Notes: a model not told the origin generated them from the sequence alone. Counted from the first letter of the stretch, positions 1 to 11,000 are shown. The stretch: DNA of 64,000 nt from CAWDMN01 sp963803155 (GCA_963803155.1 CAWDMN010000054.1:36851-100850); one strand, 5' to 3'. Made by a program: numbers and translations.

Positions 1-556
1 CAAACACCATTCCCTCCTGCCGGACCGAATTGGAAAGTTCGCCGATGATATCCCGCTTGGGCCCCATCTTGGCGGCGGACCATTCCGTCAGGCTGCAATC
101 GTACATGGGGAATCCATCATGATGTTCGGCTACTGGCACGACAAATTTAGCTCCAGCTTCTTTGAAGAGGCGCGCCCATTCGCGCGCATCGAAATGCGCG
201 GCGGTCAGTTTCGGGATAAAATCCTTATAGCCAAATTTCGATTGGGGGCCATAAGTTTGCACATGGTGTTTGAATTCCTCGGTTTCTTTCTTATACATCT
301 GTCGGGGATACCACTCATTCCCAAAGCCCGGCACGGAATAGACACCCCAATGGATGAAGATTCCAAATTTGCCATCTCGATACCAGTCGGGCGCCTGAAA
401 TTTGGTGAGCGAGTCCCAGGACGCCCGGAATGGCCCTTGGGCCACAGCCGCATCAACCTCTTTGAGGATTGCCCCTTTGCGTGAATCAGCTGCCCTGGAA
501 AACTGAACCAGAGTCAAAACCGAAACGATGATGAAAACCTGCATTTTGGACTTCAT
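1..556 (-). CDS. Alpha-L-fucosidase, family GH29 (5' part; continues beyond window)
   Basis: Exported enzyme expected to cleave alpha-L-fucose from glycans. The window holds the first 185 codons. The ATG at 556 is preceded by GGAGGA. Residues 1-22 form a Sec signal peptide ending near FSRAAD. The mature protein shows the GH29 core: WYRDGKFGIF, then FIHWGVYSVP and a NEWY motif, and further on the substrate-pocket motif AEHHDGF followed by YDCSLTEW. The catalytic aspartate lies beyond the window edge, so activity cannot be judged. The gene is divergent from the LacI-type regulator at 995, which is the obvious candidate controller. Family assignment is confident; the natural substrate is inferred. 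Confidence 0.9.
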   Translation of the reverse strand, partial: MKSKMQVFIIVSVLTLVQFSRAADSRKGAILKEVDAAVAQGPFRASWDSLTKFQAPDWYRDGKFGIFIHWGVYSVPGFGNEWYPRQMYKKETEEFKHHVQTYGPQSKFGYKDFIPKLTAAHFDAREWARLFKEAGAKFVVPVAEHHDGFPMYDCSLTEWSAAKMGPKRDIIGELSNSVRQEGMVF

Positions 557-630
557 ATAATTCCTCCGAACCTCTTTGGCCTTTTGGTCCAAGCCGGCCG
601 TGATGGGCTGCACATGTCATGCCCCGGGAA

Positions 631-652
631 ATTTCAATGATAATTTTGAAAT
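631..652. promoter_or_regulatory. Inverted repeat upstream of the fucosidase gene
   Basis: ATTTCAA and TTGAAAT, 8 nt apart, lie 75 bp upstream of the fucosidase start in an AT-rich patch. This could be an operator. It does not resemble the LacI-type site at 981, so the binding protein is unknown. Confidence 0.3.
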
Positions 653-900
653 CTCGAGGACGAACCGACGGGATTGTTTTTGTGAAAGTGAAGCCAGGAT
701 GCAAACGAAGTGACGGACAGATTGCCATTTTGGGTGTTGCGGTAACAGATTTCTGCCTGGAGTTTGTACAACTTTTGCCGCGAAGCGGAAAAGAAAATTA
801 GCCCAGGGTAAAAGAGCGAAACCGCTTTTTTTCCCCCGGGTCAATCCTTCATAGAAACAAACCGGACTTACTCAAGAAATTCAAAACGATCCGCCCGAGA

Positions 901-929
901 ACAAGAATTGGCGGCCCTCCAATTCTTGT
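901..929. promoter_or_regulatory. Perfect 11-bp inverted repeat in the divergent intergenic region
   Basis: ACAAGAATTGG and CCAATTCTTGT are separated by 7 nt, midway between the two divergent genes. No T-tract follows and no gene ends here, so a terminator is unlikely. An operator or a REP-like hairpin are the alternatives. The remainder of 557-900 shows nothing else recognisable. Confidence 0.4.
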
Positions 930-952
930 TGCACCCGCAAAGCTAAGAATAT

Positions 953-982
953 TTGACTTTGGATTTTTCAAAGTGCTAGCAT
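953..982 (+). promoter_or_regulatory. Predicted sigma-70-type promoter of the LacI-type gene
   Basis: TTGACT (953-958), an 18-bp spacer, then TAGCAT (977-982) with an extended TGC at 974-976. Transcription would start near 988-990, only about 6 nt before the ATG at 995, which suggests a leaderless or near-leaderless message. Read by eye only. Confidence 0.5.
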
Positions 983-996
983 GGTAACGATACCAT
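981..996. promoter_or_regulatory. LacI-family operator (ATGGTAACGATACCAT)
   Basis: A 16-bp near-perfect palindrome with the central CG typical of LacI-family operators. It overlaps the -10 end, the predicted transcription start and the ATG start codon. A bound repressor would block its own gene, so negative autoregulation is inferred. No second copy was noticed near the fucosidase start. Confidence 0.6.
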
Positions 997-2062
997 GAAG
1001 ACAATATCAGCCACCTCCCGCCCCGTCAATCAAAAAAAAGAAAAAAGGATTACCGGTAATCCCACCATCCTCGACGTGGCCCGTCGCGCCAGAGTCGCCC
1101 CCATCACGGTTTCCCGCGTCGTCAACCGGTCGGGCTACTGCAGTTCAGCTACCCGGGCGCGAGTCGAGGCGGCCATTGCGGCATTGGGGTATGTCCCCAA
1201 CACCTTGGCCCGAAGCCTCCGCTCCCGGCGGACGCACACACTGGCGCTGGTTTTGACCGATATCACCAATCCCTTTTTCACGGTGGTGGCCCGGGGGGTG
1301 GAGGACCTCGCCGCGGAGGCTGGCTATACGCTGATTGTCTGCAATACGGATGAATCGGAAGAAAAAGAACAACGGTACGTCCAAATGCTCCTGCAAAAAC
1401 AGGTGGATGGGCTAATCCTGGTCCCCGCCCGCGGCCAGGTGGAATCGGTGCGACAGGTGGGCGCCCAGAACACCCCTCTGGTTCTGCTCGATCGACGGCT
1501 GGCGGGCGTAAAGGTCGATACCGTTCGTTGCGATTCAGTGAACGGCGCCTGGAAATTGACGGGGCATCTGCTCGATGCAGGTCATCGCCGCATCGCCATT
1601 TTGAGCGGGCCCAAAGGAGTCTCAACCGCCGACGACCGGGTGAAGGGATTTTCGCAGGCCATGGCCGAAGCGGGATTGAGCGGGATTCAAATCGTTAAAA
1701 CCGGAAATTTTACCTGCGAAAGCGGCGCGGAAATGACGAAACAATTGCTCACTTTGCAGCCTCGTCCCACCGCAATTTTCGCCACCAACAATTTTTTGGC
1801 CATCGGCGCGTTGCGCGCCTTGCGCGCTGAAAAAATCAAGGTTCCTCAACAGATGAGCGTGGTCTCCTTTGATGACCTCCCCGCGAATCTGCTGGTGGAG
1901 CCTTTCCTGACTGTGGCCTCTCAGCCGGCCTATGAAATGGGCCGAACCGCCACCCAGCTGCTGCTAGACCGGATCAAGAATCGAAATACGCTTCCCCCCA
2001 GGGAAATCATCCTCCCTCCGCAAATCCTGATTCGCCATTCCACGGCGCCCCCAACCACATAA
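995..2062 (+). CDS. LacI-family transcriptional regulator
   Basis: DNA-binding regulator of 355 aa, probably sensing a sugar. Residues 23-48 carry the LacI helix-turn-helix (TILDVARRARV, then ITVSRVVNRSG). The hinge helix follows (PNTLARSLRSRRT), then a periplasmic-binding-protein-like effector domain from about residue 65 to 350 with typical signatures (LALVLTDITNPFF, DDRVKGF, VVSFDDLP). The ATG at 995 has no clear Shine-Dalgarno sequence and is only a few nt from the predicted transcription start. It is divergent from the GH29 fucosidase and is likely to regulate it; that link is inferred from position. The last 40 or so codons are duplicated at 5545-5676. Confidence 0.92.
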   Translation: MKTISATSRPVNQKKEKRITGNPTILDVARRARVAPITVSRVVNRSGYCSSATRARVEAAIAALGYVPNTLARSLRSRRTHTLALVLTDITNPFFTVVARGVEDLAAEAGYTLIVCNTDESEEKEQRYVQMLLQKQVDGLILVPARGQVESVRQVGAQNTPLVLLDRRLAGVKVDTVRCDSVNGAWKLTGHLLDAGHRRIAILSGPKGVSTADDRVKGFSQAMAEAGLSGIQIVKTGNFTCESGAEMTKQLLTLQPRPTAIFATNNFLAIGALRALRAEKIKVPQQMSVVSFDDLPANLLVEPFLTVASQPAYEMGRTATQLLLDRIKNRNTLPPREIILPPQILIRHSTAPPTT

Positions 2063-2477
2063 CTATTATTTATAAATAGTGATTGCTCAGAGCCATCCGC
2101 GACGATAGTCTTCAACTCGAGTTTCAACAATATTGGGCTTTGGCGGTGAAGGCGGCCAATCAAGCGCGCCACTTCGCGTAAGACGACAACTCCAGCATCC
2201 TTTTGGAGAAAAAATGTTGAAACACAAGTGCGGTGGCATGTCGCAGGTTTCTCCGGGAGTGGCGCATCACCCCCTCCCAAACGGCCTCTTTCGGCCGCAC
2301 TCCATACAGATCTGGATGGCGTAGCTTAACTCTTTGTCAAAATATTTGCCACATGCCGTTCCAAGCAATAATCCAGTCCGTCCGCGGCAGATTAATTTCT
2401 TAGATTTGCCAGACACATCCCTTTTGGAAATCAAATTTCCGGCCACCGGCATGGATAAAAGGCCAGAAATTTTCCTG
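2063..2477. other. Gene-free spacer with a REP-like inverted repeat
   Basis: No convincing gene. GTTTCAACA (2121-2129) and TGTTGAAAC (2215-2223) form an inverted pair about 85 bp apart. The same terminal sequence brackets the REP-transposase remnant at 54282-55102, so this is probably a solo copy of the same repeat family. A short hairpin (ACTATT/AATAGT, 2062-2080) follows the lacI stop codon without a T-run. Confidence 0.4.
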
Positions 2478-2506
2478 TTGACCACCAATATGAATCAGCA
2501 TAGAAT
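2478..2506 (+). promoter_or_regulatory. Predicted promoter of the padR-ADOP operon
   Basis: TTGACC (2478-2483), a 17-bp spacer and TAGAAT (2501-2506): a near-consensus sigma-70-type promoter. Initiation would fall around 2513, inside the inverted repeat at 2511-2527. Confidence 0.6.
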
Positions 2507-2510
2507 TTAT

Positions 2511-2527
2511 CTATTGAATATCAATAG
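2511..2527. promoter_or_regulatory. Candidate PadR operator (CTATTGA-ATA-TCAATAG)
   Basis: A perfect 7-bp inverted repeat with a 3-bp centre, just downstream of the -10 box and upstream of AGGAG and the padR ATG. Its position over the transcription start suggests autorepression by the encoded PadR protein. It differs from the ATGT...ACAT sites known for some PadR proteins, so binding is inferred. Confidence 0.45.
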
Positions 2528-2538
2528 GAGAAACCGGT

Positions 2539-2883
2539 ATGGAGAGATCAAAAACGGAACTTCTTCAGGGAACATTGGACTTGATGGTGCTTAAGACAGT
2601 GGAGTCGATGGGACCGATGCACGGGTATGGGATTGCCCGCCGCCTCGAACAGATTTCCCAAGATCTCCTCCAAATCAACCATGGAACTCTCTATCCAGCC
2701 TTGGTGCGTCTGGAACAAAAGGGATGGATCACTTCCCAGTGGGGGACCTCCGAAAACCACCGGAGGGCGCGATTCTATGCCATTACCAGGGCAGGGCGAA
2801 AACAACTGACGGAGGAAAAATTTTACTGGGAACGAATGACCACGATTATCAGCCGCCTGCTTGAAAGCACTGGGGAGGTCTAA
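2539..2883 (+). CDS. PadR-family transcriptional regulator
   Basis: Small winged-helix repressor of 114 aa. The N-terminal motif LLQGTLDLMVLKTV and then MHGYGIARRLEQ, INHGTLYPALVRLEQKGWI and the wing region ARFYAITRAGRKQL cover the whole PadR fold. A C-terminal helix would mediate dimerisation. AGGAG precedes the ATG by 8 nt. The stop codon is 1 nt from the ATG of the ADOP permease, so the two are co-transcribed and probably translationally coupled. In Acidobacteria this type of PadR commonly sits next to ADOP genes; its ligand is unknown. Confidence 0.93.
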   Translation: MERSKTELLQGTLDLMVLKTVESMGPMHGYGIARRLEQISQDLLQINHGTLYPALVRLEQKGWITSQWGTSENHRRARFYAITRAGRKQLTEEKFYWERMTTIISRLLESTGEV

Positions 2884-2884
2884 C

Positions 2885-5542
2885 ATGTCGCAGATGAGCC
2901 AGCTTTTCGCCAAGCTGATGGGATTTTTCGGCAAGCACCGCCGGTCCAGTGACCTGGATGAAGAATTCCAATTTCATTTAGAAATGATGATTCAAGAAAA
3001 TTTGAAGCGTGGAATCCCCCCGGAAGAGGCCCTGCGCCAGGCGAAAATGCGTTTTGGAGGAGTGGAGCAAGTCAGGGAAGCCTGCCGAGACCAACAAACA
3101 TTTTCTTGGATTAGGAATATGGTCCAGGATTTGATCTATGGGCTCAGAACATTAAGAAAAAATCCGGGATTTGCCTTCACTGCCATAATCACACTGGCCC
3201 TGGCCATTGGAGGCAACACGGTGATGTTCAGCGTCTTTAACACCGTCGTTTTTCATGCTCTTCCCTATCGCGAGGCATCACGGCTTGTGACTATTGTTAG
3301 CCATAGCGCCAATTTCTCCCAAGAGAAAGAGCGCCTCCTGCTCTTTGAAGCCAAACAGATTGCTTCCTTGAATGTTTTTTTTGAGTCTGCGGGATACCAT
3401 AATGTGAATAATGGGATGGCCCTCAAAACAAGCAATGGGGATAAAAAAAACGTCTTTGTAGATATGGTATCTTCCGGCTATTTTCCCACTTTGGAAATTT
3501 CTCCCATCATGGGCCGCCCTTTTTTCAACGACGAAAATCAACGGGGAAAGAATCTGGTTGTGATGCTGAGTCATTCCTACTGGCAACAGCAATGCGGGTC
3601 GGACCTCCAAATTATTGGACGCAAAATCGATCTGGGTAATACCACTTATCAAATTGTAGGAGTGCTGCCGAGAGAATTCTCCTCGCCAGAGAACTTCGCC
3701 GATTTTTTTATCCCCCTTACTGAAGATGCGGGCAGCCGCGGAAATTTCTTCCTCCAACAAAATATCCAGTTCGTGGGCCGGCTAAAACGAGGGATCAGCG
3801 AAAAGCAACTCGATTCCGGACTGAAGGCTTTGGCGCCCCGGATTGCGGCTGAAGATCCTGAATTTTTCAAGAAACTCCAATATTCCGTAATATCACTTCA
3901 GGATAGAACAGTCGGAAAACTCAGGCCGATATTGCTGGTTTTTTTAGGAGCGATTGGGATGGTCCTGCTGATTGCTTGCGCCAATATCGCCAGCCTTTTG
4001 CTAGCCAGGAACAATAACCGGCAAAAAGAGTTAGCCATCCGTCTGGCGCTGGGGGCGGGAAGGTTTCGTATTTTCCGGCAACTTCTAACTGAAAGCCTCC
4101 TTTTGGCCTCGTTGGGAGGTTTTCTAGGGCTTCTGTTTTCATTTGGGGGAGTAAAAGCGGTCCGGACACTCCCACTTGAAATTCGCAAACTCAACGACGT
4201 TCAGATTGATTTCTGGGTTCTTGGATTTTGCTTTGTCATTTCTCTTCTGGTGGGTGTGTTGTTCGGAATCATTCCCTCCCTTCGTGCTTCAAAGGTAGAT
4301 ATCAGTACATCGATAAAAGCGGGAGCTTTTTATTCGAGTCGGCGCGCATCGGTTGTTCATAGACAAAGATTACAAAGTTCCTTTGTCCTCTCCCAAATCG
4401 CTCTGGCCGTAATTCTTTTAGTTGGTTTCGGGTTATTCTTGAGGAGCTTGTCACGGATGATGAATGTCGATCTGGGTTTTAATCCACAATATTTGTTGGC
4501 CTTCGAGCTGGCATCCGACAATTTTGGGATGACTGACCAGACGATTCGCCAACAAATAAAAGATGAAGTGAGCAAAATACCTCAAGTGGAATCTGCCGCT
4601 CTTGGAACCTGGCTTCCACTCTGGAGCGGAGGAATCGGAACCACGTTCACCATTGAGACTGAATCGGAAGGATGGACGAGGGACCTTTCCGCTGCTCACG
4701 TCCAAAGCATAGATCCCGGCTACTTTCATACGATGGAGATCCCCATTTTATCTGGAAGAGATTTTACGGGGCAGGAGTGGCCAAACTCACACGGTGTCGT
4801 GATTATCAATCGACTGATGGCACAAAAATTCTGGCCCCGGCAGGGCCCGATTGGGAAGCGGATTGATTTGAACGGAATAGATCCAAAAGGTTCGCGGAAT
4901 TATATTGAAATTGTGGGAGTAGTGGAAAACGTTCAGAGCGGGGATTGGTCGATGCCACTTGATTTTCAAGTTTATTTTCCCGCCAATCAATGGAACTTTA
5001 GTAACTTGCATTCTCTTCTGATCCGCACCTTCTCAAAATCCGCCATTTCAATTAGCCTGATCCAGGACCGGATTAAATCCATCGATAAAACGATTGACGT
5101 CTTCAAGGCTGACCCCATGCAACGAATATTCGATGAATGCATTCAGACGCCACGCCTGCGCACAACCTTGTTGGGAATTTTCGCTGGGTTTGCATTCCTG
5201 CTGACCTTGCTGAGCGTTTATGGGGCAACCGCATATTCGGTCAGTCAGAGAACCCACGAAATTGGAATTCATTTATCGCTGGGCGCCCAAGCATTCAACG
5301 TTGAGTGGATGGTGCTGAAGAGAAATCTTTGGGCCATTGCGGTTGGAGTCTGTGGGGGAATTTGCGGCGCTTTTGCCTTGACGCGATTTCTCGGCAGTCT
5401 TCTTTTCGAAGTAAAGCCGACCGATGCCTTGACATTGATGGCTGTCCCCGCACTGCTGGCGGTGACGGCAATGGCAGCGAGTTATATTCCTGCCCGGCAA
5501 GCCGTGAAAATCAATCCGAAAGATTTGCTCAATTCTGAATAA
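2885..5542 (+). CDS. ADOP-type duplicated FtsX/MacB permease
   Basis: Membrane protein of 885 aa made of two tandem MacB/FtsX units, the acidobacterial duplicated orphan permease architecture. The chosen ATG at 2885 has GGGAGG just upstream; an in-frame ATG at 2861 lies inside padR. Residues about 20-65 match the ADOP N-terminal prefix (DLDEEFQFHLEMM, then RFGGVEQVREACRD). TM1 begins near LRKNPGFAFTAIITLALAIG, a periplasmic MacB-like domain follows, then three helices (about 345-465). A second TM-domain-3TM unit ends with SQRTHEIGIHLSLGA and IPARQAVKINPKDLL. No ABC ATPase gene is adjacent, so transport or mechanotransmission of an unknown substrate is only inferred. Confidence 0.92.
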   Translation: MSQMSQLFAKLMGFFGKHRRSSDLDEEFQFHLEMMIQENLKRGIPPEEALRQAKMRFGGVEQVREACRDQQTFSWIRNMVQDLIYGLRTLRKNPGFAFTAIITLALAIGGNTVMFSVFNTVVFHALPYREASRLVTIVSHSANFSQEKERLLLFEAKQIASLNVFFESAGYHNVNNGMALKTSNGDKKNVFVDMVSSGYFPTLEISPIMGRPFFNDENQRGKNLVVMLSHSYWQQQCGSDLQIIGRKIDLGNTTYQIVGVLPREFSSPENFADFFIPLTEDAGSRGNFFLQQNIQFVGRLKRGISEKQLDSGLKALAPRIAAEDPEFFKKLQYSVISLQDRTVGKLRPILLVFLGAIGMVLLIACANIASLLLARNNNRQKELAIRLALGAGRFRIFRQLLTESLLLASLGGFLGLLFSFGGVKAVRTLPLEIRKLNDVQIDFWVLGFCFVISLLVGVLFGIIPSLRASKVDISTSIKAGAFYSSRRASVVHRQRLQSSFVLSQIALAVILLVGFGLFLRSLSRMMNVDLGFNPQYLLAFELASDNFGMTDQTIRQQIKDEVSKIPQVESAALGTWLPLWSGGIGTTFTIETESEGWTRDLSAAHVQSIDPGYFHTMEIPILSGRDFTGQEWPNSHGVVIINRLMAQKFWPRQGPIGKRIDLNGIDPKGSRNYIEIVGVVENVQSGDWSMPLDFQVYFPANQWNFSNLHSLLIRTFSKSAISISLIQDRIKSIDKTIDVFKADPMQRIFDECIQTPRLRTTLLGIFAGFAFLLTLLSVYGATAYSVSQRTHEIGIHLSLGAQAFNVEWMVLKRNLWAIAVGVCGGICGAFALTRFLGSLLFEVKPTDALTLMAVPALLAVTAMAASYIPARQAVKINPKDLLNSE

Positions 5543-5544
5543 TT

Positions 5545-5676
5545 TTGGGCCAATCCGCCACCCGGTTGCTGCTTGACAGGATCAAGAATCGAAATACGCT
5601 TCCCCCCAGGGAAATCATCCTCCCTCCACAAATCCTGATTCGGCATTCCGCGGCCCCGTCTGAAGCTCTGAGATAA
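5545..5676 (+). pseudogene. Duplicated 3' end of a lacI-type gene
   Basis: The segment 5547-5659 aligns without gaps to 1939-2051, the end of the LacI gene, with about ten mismatches. The lacI reading frame stays open for about 43 codons to a TAA at 5674-5676. Many changes are synonymous or conservative, and core stretches such as DRIKNRNTLPPREIILPPQ are unchanged. It starts 3 bp after the ADOP stop codon. It is therefore the stub of a paralogous lacI gene whose 5' part is missing, or a duplication made when the PadR-ADOP block was inserted. Confidence 0.75.
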
Positions 5677-6166
5677 ATGAAAAGTACATCCTTTCATGAC
5701 ATCTCGGCATTTTGGGTTGCAGGCCATCGGCGCATTATTTCTTTGGTCATGCGAATCGTTCAGTGCACTTAAGGCGAGGCAAAGCGATCAACGATCGGAT
5801 TGCTCATCGGGGAGTGGTGAAAAAGATCTTACCCCTCACCCCCCTTACTTCGTTATACCGCGCTAATCCGTAGATCGGGTCTGCCGACTCGTCCGGTGCC
5901 GTAAGCCTCGATCTGGTTCTTGTTCATCGGCTCGCGCCTTGGCTCCACGCTTCTTACAGCCCCCTTCTCAGAGAATTTCAGCGTGGCTGGCACAGACCGA
6001 GTATGAAAAGGGATGATGGAGGCGGCCTGCCCTCAGGCCGTCTCAGCAAGCTTGGCAAAGCCAGACGGGGTGAGGCACCCTACCTCCATCCGCGTTATTT
6101 CTAGGGAGAGGCACTCAATGCATTCTCAATACATTAATGGCAAGTTTTGGATTCGCAAAGCGGGTT
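5677..6166. other. Gene-free spacer
   Basis: No gene, promoter or strong palindrome was recognised. It contains degenerate fragments of the CCCTACC-type repeats near 6075. Confidence 0.5.
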
Positions 6167-7003
6167 TCATTGTTTTACCAACTCAACCCGGCGGTTCTTA
6201 GCTCGTCCCTCCTCACTCTCGTTGGAAGCTACGGGGGCGAACAGTCCGCAGCCATAAGATCTGAGACGGGCAGGAGCAATGCCATGGTCGCGGACAAGTG
6301 CCTGGAGGACGGCCTCGCCTCGTTCCTGGGAGAGCTTGATGTTGCTTTCCACGCCGCCCTGGTTGTCCGTGTGGCCGACTACATAGATTTTAAGGACAGG
6401 ATCACCATTCAGCATCTTGGCGATTTCCCCGATCGCTTGAGCCGACTCGGGCTTGATGGTAGATTTGCCGGTGTCGAAGTAAATGCCATAAACCGCTGCA
6501 TGGCCCGTAGTCCGAAGATCGTTGCCCAAGGCTTCGGCATTTGCCTCGATGTACTGCTCCATCTTCTTTTTCTCGACAATCCGTAACCAGATCTTGCCGT
6601 TCCCTTTTTCCGCCTGCGCCCACACTTCCTGGCCATCCTTCATGATTTTGGCGTTTACCCACCAGGTGGGCACGCTTTGGAGGACAGTCCCTCCCACCTT
6701 TTGTATGGCATTCTGATAATTGCGGACTACAGCCAGCCCGCTCGGCTCATTGGCCCGCTGTCCGGTGAAGGCATAGGTGATTAAGGTGAACTTGCCTTCC
6801 ACAGGGATCTTCGCCCCTTTGGTCACAAAGAATTCATAAACCCCAAATTCCTCAACCTTGCAGTTCTCAATCCGGTACTCCGGCATGCGTGTGGGGAAAA
6901 GTGGATGGTCCTTGCAACCGGCACTGTCAGGCGCTTGGGCAATAACGTTGATCCCACACAAGATTATTCCTATACTCAGCAGAACAGACATCCTCTTTTT
7001 CAT
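6167..7003 (-). CDS. Exported OmpA-family protein
   Basis: Protein of 278 aa with a Sec signal peptide (MKKRMSVLLSIG to about residue 24). A middle region of about 140 residues has no domain I recognise. The C-terminal 110 residues are an OmpA peptidoglycan-binding domain: IYFDTGKSTIKPES, VVGHTDNQGG, NIKLSQERGEAV and the final AKNRRVELV, containing the Asp and Arg that bind diaminopimelate. The ATG at 7003 is used because AGGAGA lies 7 nt upstream; upstream in-frame ATGs leave no room for a ribosome site. It stands alone in its strand and spacing. Envelope anchoring is well supported; any further role is unknown. Confidence 0.88.
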   Translation of the reverse strand: MKKRMSVLLSIGIILCGINVIAQAPDSAGCKDHPLFPTRMPEYRIENCKVEEFGVYEFFVTKGAKIPVEGKFTLITYAFTGQRANEPSGLAVVRNYQNAIQKVGGTVLQSVPTWWVNAKIMKDGQEVWAQAEKGNGKIWLRIVEKKKMEQYIEANAEALGNDLRTTGHAAVYGIYFDTGKSTIKPESAQAIGEIAKMLNGDPVLKIYVVGHTDNQGGVESNIKLSQERGEAVLQALVRDHGIAPARLRSYGCGLFAPVASNESEEGRAKNRRVELVKQ

Positions 7004-7501
7004 GCACATTCTCCTCTCTTTTGCCATAAGAAATAGGGATACAGATTTCCGTCCATTCCATGATTCCTATACGGGAACTCGCAAATCTCGCGCGAGCGGA
7101 ATGTCAATATTGAGAAAATGCTTGTTTAAATCTTGCCAAACGGACTTTCGGAATAAAAGCACAGGCATCGCCATTCAGTAATCCATACGTATTGGGCAAA
7201 GTCAAATAAATTCCCCCTCTAAGGCAAATGGAAAAGCCTGATGTTCGCGGCACGGCAACTCAGGCCAATTCAGATCGATCAAAGAGGCTTTAGAGTAGAG
7301 CAGATGCTTTAAAGTCGAGCAGATCGCAGTCTTCAAGGTCCGGGGCCTCAAATCCTGCCGATGAATCAATTCAAAAATAGAATGTGTTGGCAAGCGGGTT
7401 GGAAATGCTTGCAGGCGTGAGCAGGCATCAACAATGTGTTACGCTCTTCGAGTTGACGCTTCCTCCTCAGAAAATCCGGGCTTAGCAACAATGAATTCTA
7501 A

Positions 7502-7538
7502 GTCCGCTCACCCTGAGCTTGTCGAAGGGTGTGCGGAC
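7502..7538. repeat. Palindromic repeat with GAGCTTGTCGA tip
   Basis: Arms GTCCGC.CACCCT and AGGGTG.GCGGAC enclose the loop GAGCTTGTCGA. The same loop, with different stems, recurs at 7608-7646 and twice in each of the three MITEs at 26173, 57685 and 63514. Confidence 0.7.
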
Positions 7539-7607
7539 GGGCAAAACGAGGTTTCCCCATTGATGTTAAGCTAACTAATCCCTTGGTTGGCTCGGCTTGC
7601 CACGAAA

Positions 7608-7646
7608 GAACCGTCCATCCTTCGACAAGCTCAGGACGAACGGTTC
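7608..7646. repeat. Palindromic repeat with TCGACAAGCTC tip
   Basis: GAACCGT..TCCT and AGGA..ACGGTTC flank TCGACAAGCTC, the reverse complement of the tip at 7502. It is inverted relative to that copy, about 70 bp away, in a BIME-like arrangement. Confidence 0.7.
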
Positions 7647-8157
7647 TTTATCAAAGTCAGCACCCCATTTTCATTGTCTTGCTGTGACGGCAGCGCCGTC
7701 ATGGTTGACTCCCTAGAAAATCAAAATTGGGCAAAGGTGGAGCGGGCACTCCGTGCACGCTGGCTGAGCAGGCTAGGCGACACGCGAAGGATCGCGCGTC
7801 CCACCCTTCATTACAATTTTCCTCAGCCAAAGAAATCTCAGTCTTGAGTGAAAACGAAACCAGAAGCTATCGAGCCTTGGTGGAAAGCGACGCCTTGGAA
7901 TTACTAGTTATCGGACCCGCTACCGCTACGTTTTACATGATGGGGGCCGCTACTCCTAGATGCTTTTCGGCTGTGGGGAGCGTCCGTGTTCGACGACGCT
8001 TTGCACCTTCGGCGAAACCTCGACGGCACGCGGATGCCTGCGAGCTGGGAGACATTGGTGGCTGAGCAATTCGCATTCTTGTAATGCGAAACCAGATTTC
8101 CTCGCCGGCAGAGCACCCTGATCTGGCTATGAGGGTCGAATAGAAACGAGGTCGATG

Positions 8158-8622
8158 TCAGAGGGCAATCTCCAGCGAATCGCCAGTCCGGGTGACCGTC
8201 AGTTTCGTCAAGTCCCCCTTGGCCGGACCGCCGAGCTTCCGTCCTTCGAGATCGAACTCCGAATGGCCGAAACTCACGCAGCGGAGTTTCTTCTCGTCGT
8301 GCCGGTACTCGAGTTCCTTCCCTCGGTGCGTGCAGCGATTGATGAAGGCCTTAAATTGATTGTCGCCGGAGCGGACAATGCAAACCTTCCTGTCACTCCC
8401 GGCAGGCAACAACTGCGCCGATCCTCCGACCACGGCCAGTGCCGGCACCCGGGTGAGGTCGATCACGAGCTTGCGGTCCGAAACGCGCGAGGCATCGGGC
8501 GGCACCGACGGCATATTCGACTTTCCGGAAATCATCGTACAGCCCGATGCACCGACCCCGGCACAAGTACAGATCAGGACACCGCCACCGCACTTGAGGA
8601 AGTCTCTTCTCGTCTGCTTCAT
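8158..8622 (-). CDS. Tat-exported Rieske-like [2Fe-2S] protein
   Basis: Protein of 154 aa with a twin-arginine signal (KQTRRDFLKCGGG) and a following lipobox-like ASGC. The Rieske domain covers residues 50-154. Ligand box 1 is CTHRG. Box 2 reads CVSFGHSEFD, so the Cys and His are four residues apart instead of the usual two (CPxHG), an unusual spacing that could alter cluster binding. A ribosome site (GGAGG) precedes the ATG. It lies 142 bp downstream of katG on the same strand, so co-transcription and a role in electron transfer or redox stress are possible. Folding of an intact cluster is not proven. Confidence 0.75.
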   Translation of the reverse strand: MKQTRRDFLKCGGGVLICTCAGVGASGCTMISGKSNMPSVPPDASRVSDRKLVIDLTRVPALAVVGGSAQLLPAGSDRKVCIVRSGDNQFKAFINRCTHRGKELEYRHDEKKLRCVSFGHSEFDLEGRKLGGPAKGDLTKLTVTRTGDSLEIAL

Positions 8623-8764
8623 GTCATGCTCCTCCTGTTGGTATGCCGCGAAAATTGGATTGATCCGTCGACACTCCGCTTCCTGCCCAACACTTCCGGC
8701 TCACCCTCGGCGGTACGCCGGCCGCTGGAACCGGTTATTAGCTGACCGTTTTTCGCCGCTACGA

Positions 8765-10963
<2,199 letters not shown>

Positions 10964-11000
10964 CTCGGCTCTCCTTTCGTTTCAGGTTAGGATTCGTACA

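Larger units (their letters stand above)
7004..8157. other. Long gene-free, repeat-rich region
   Basis: No convincing gene in 1.15 kb. It holds two palindromes with the GAGCTTGTCGA tip (7502-7538, 7608-7646). It also holds a roughly 100-bp repeat at about 7712-7815 starting TAGAAAATCAAAATTGGG, shared with about 41366-41493. Short ORFs here lack ribosome sites and homology I recognise. Confidence 0.55.

Noticed and set aside
901..929. Terminator between the fucosidase and lacI genes
   Set aside because: Both genes start here and diverge, so nothing needs terminating; no T-run follows the stem.
2334..2594. 86-codon plus-strand ORF overlapping padR
   Set aside because: It overlaps the promoter, operator and padR start in another frame and has no homology that I recognise.
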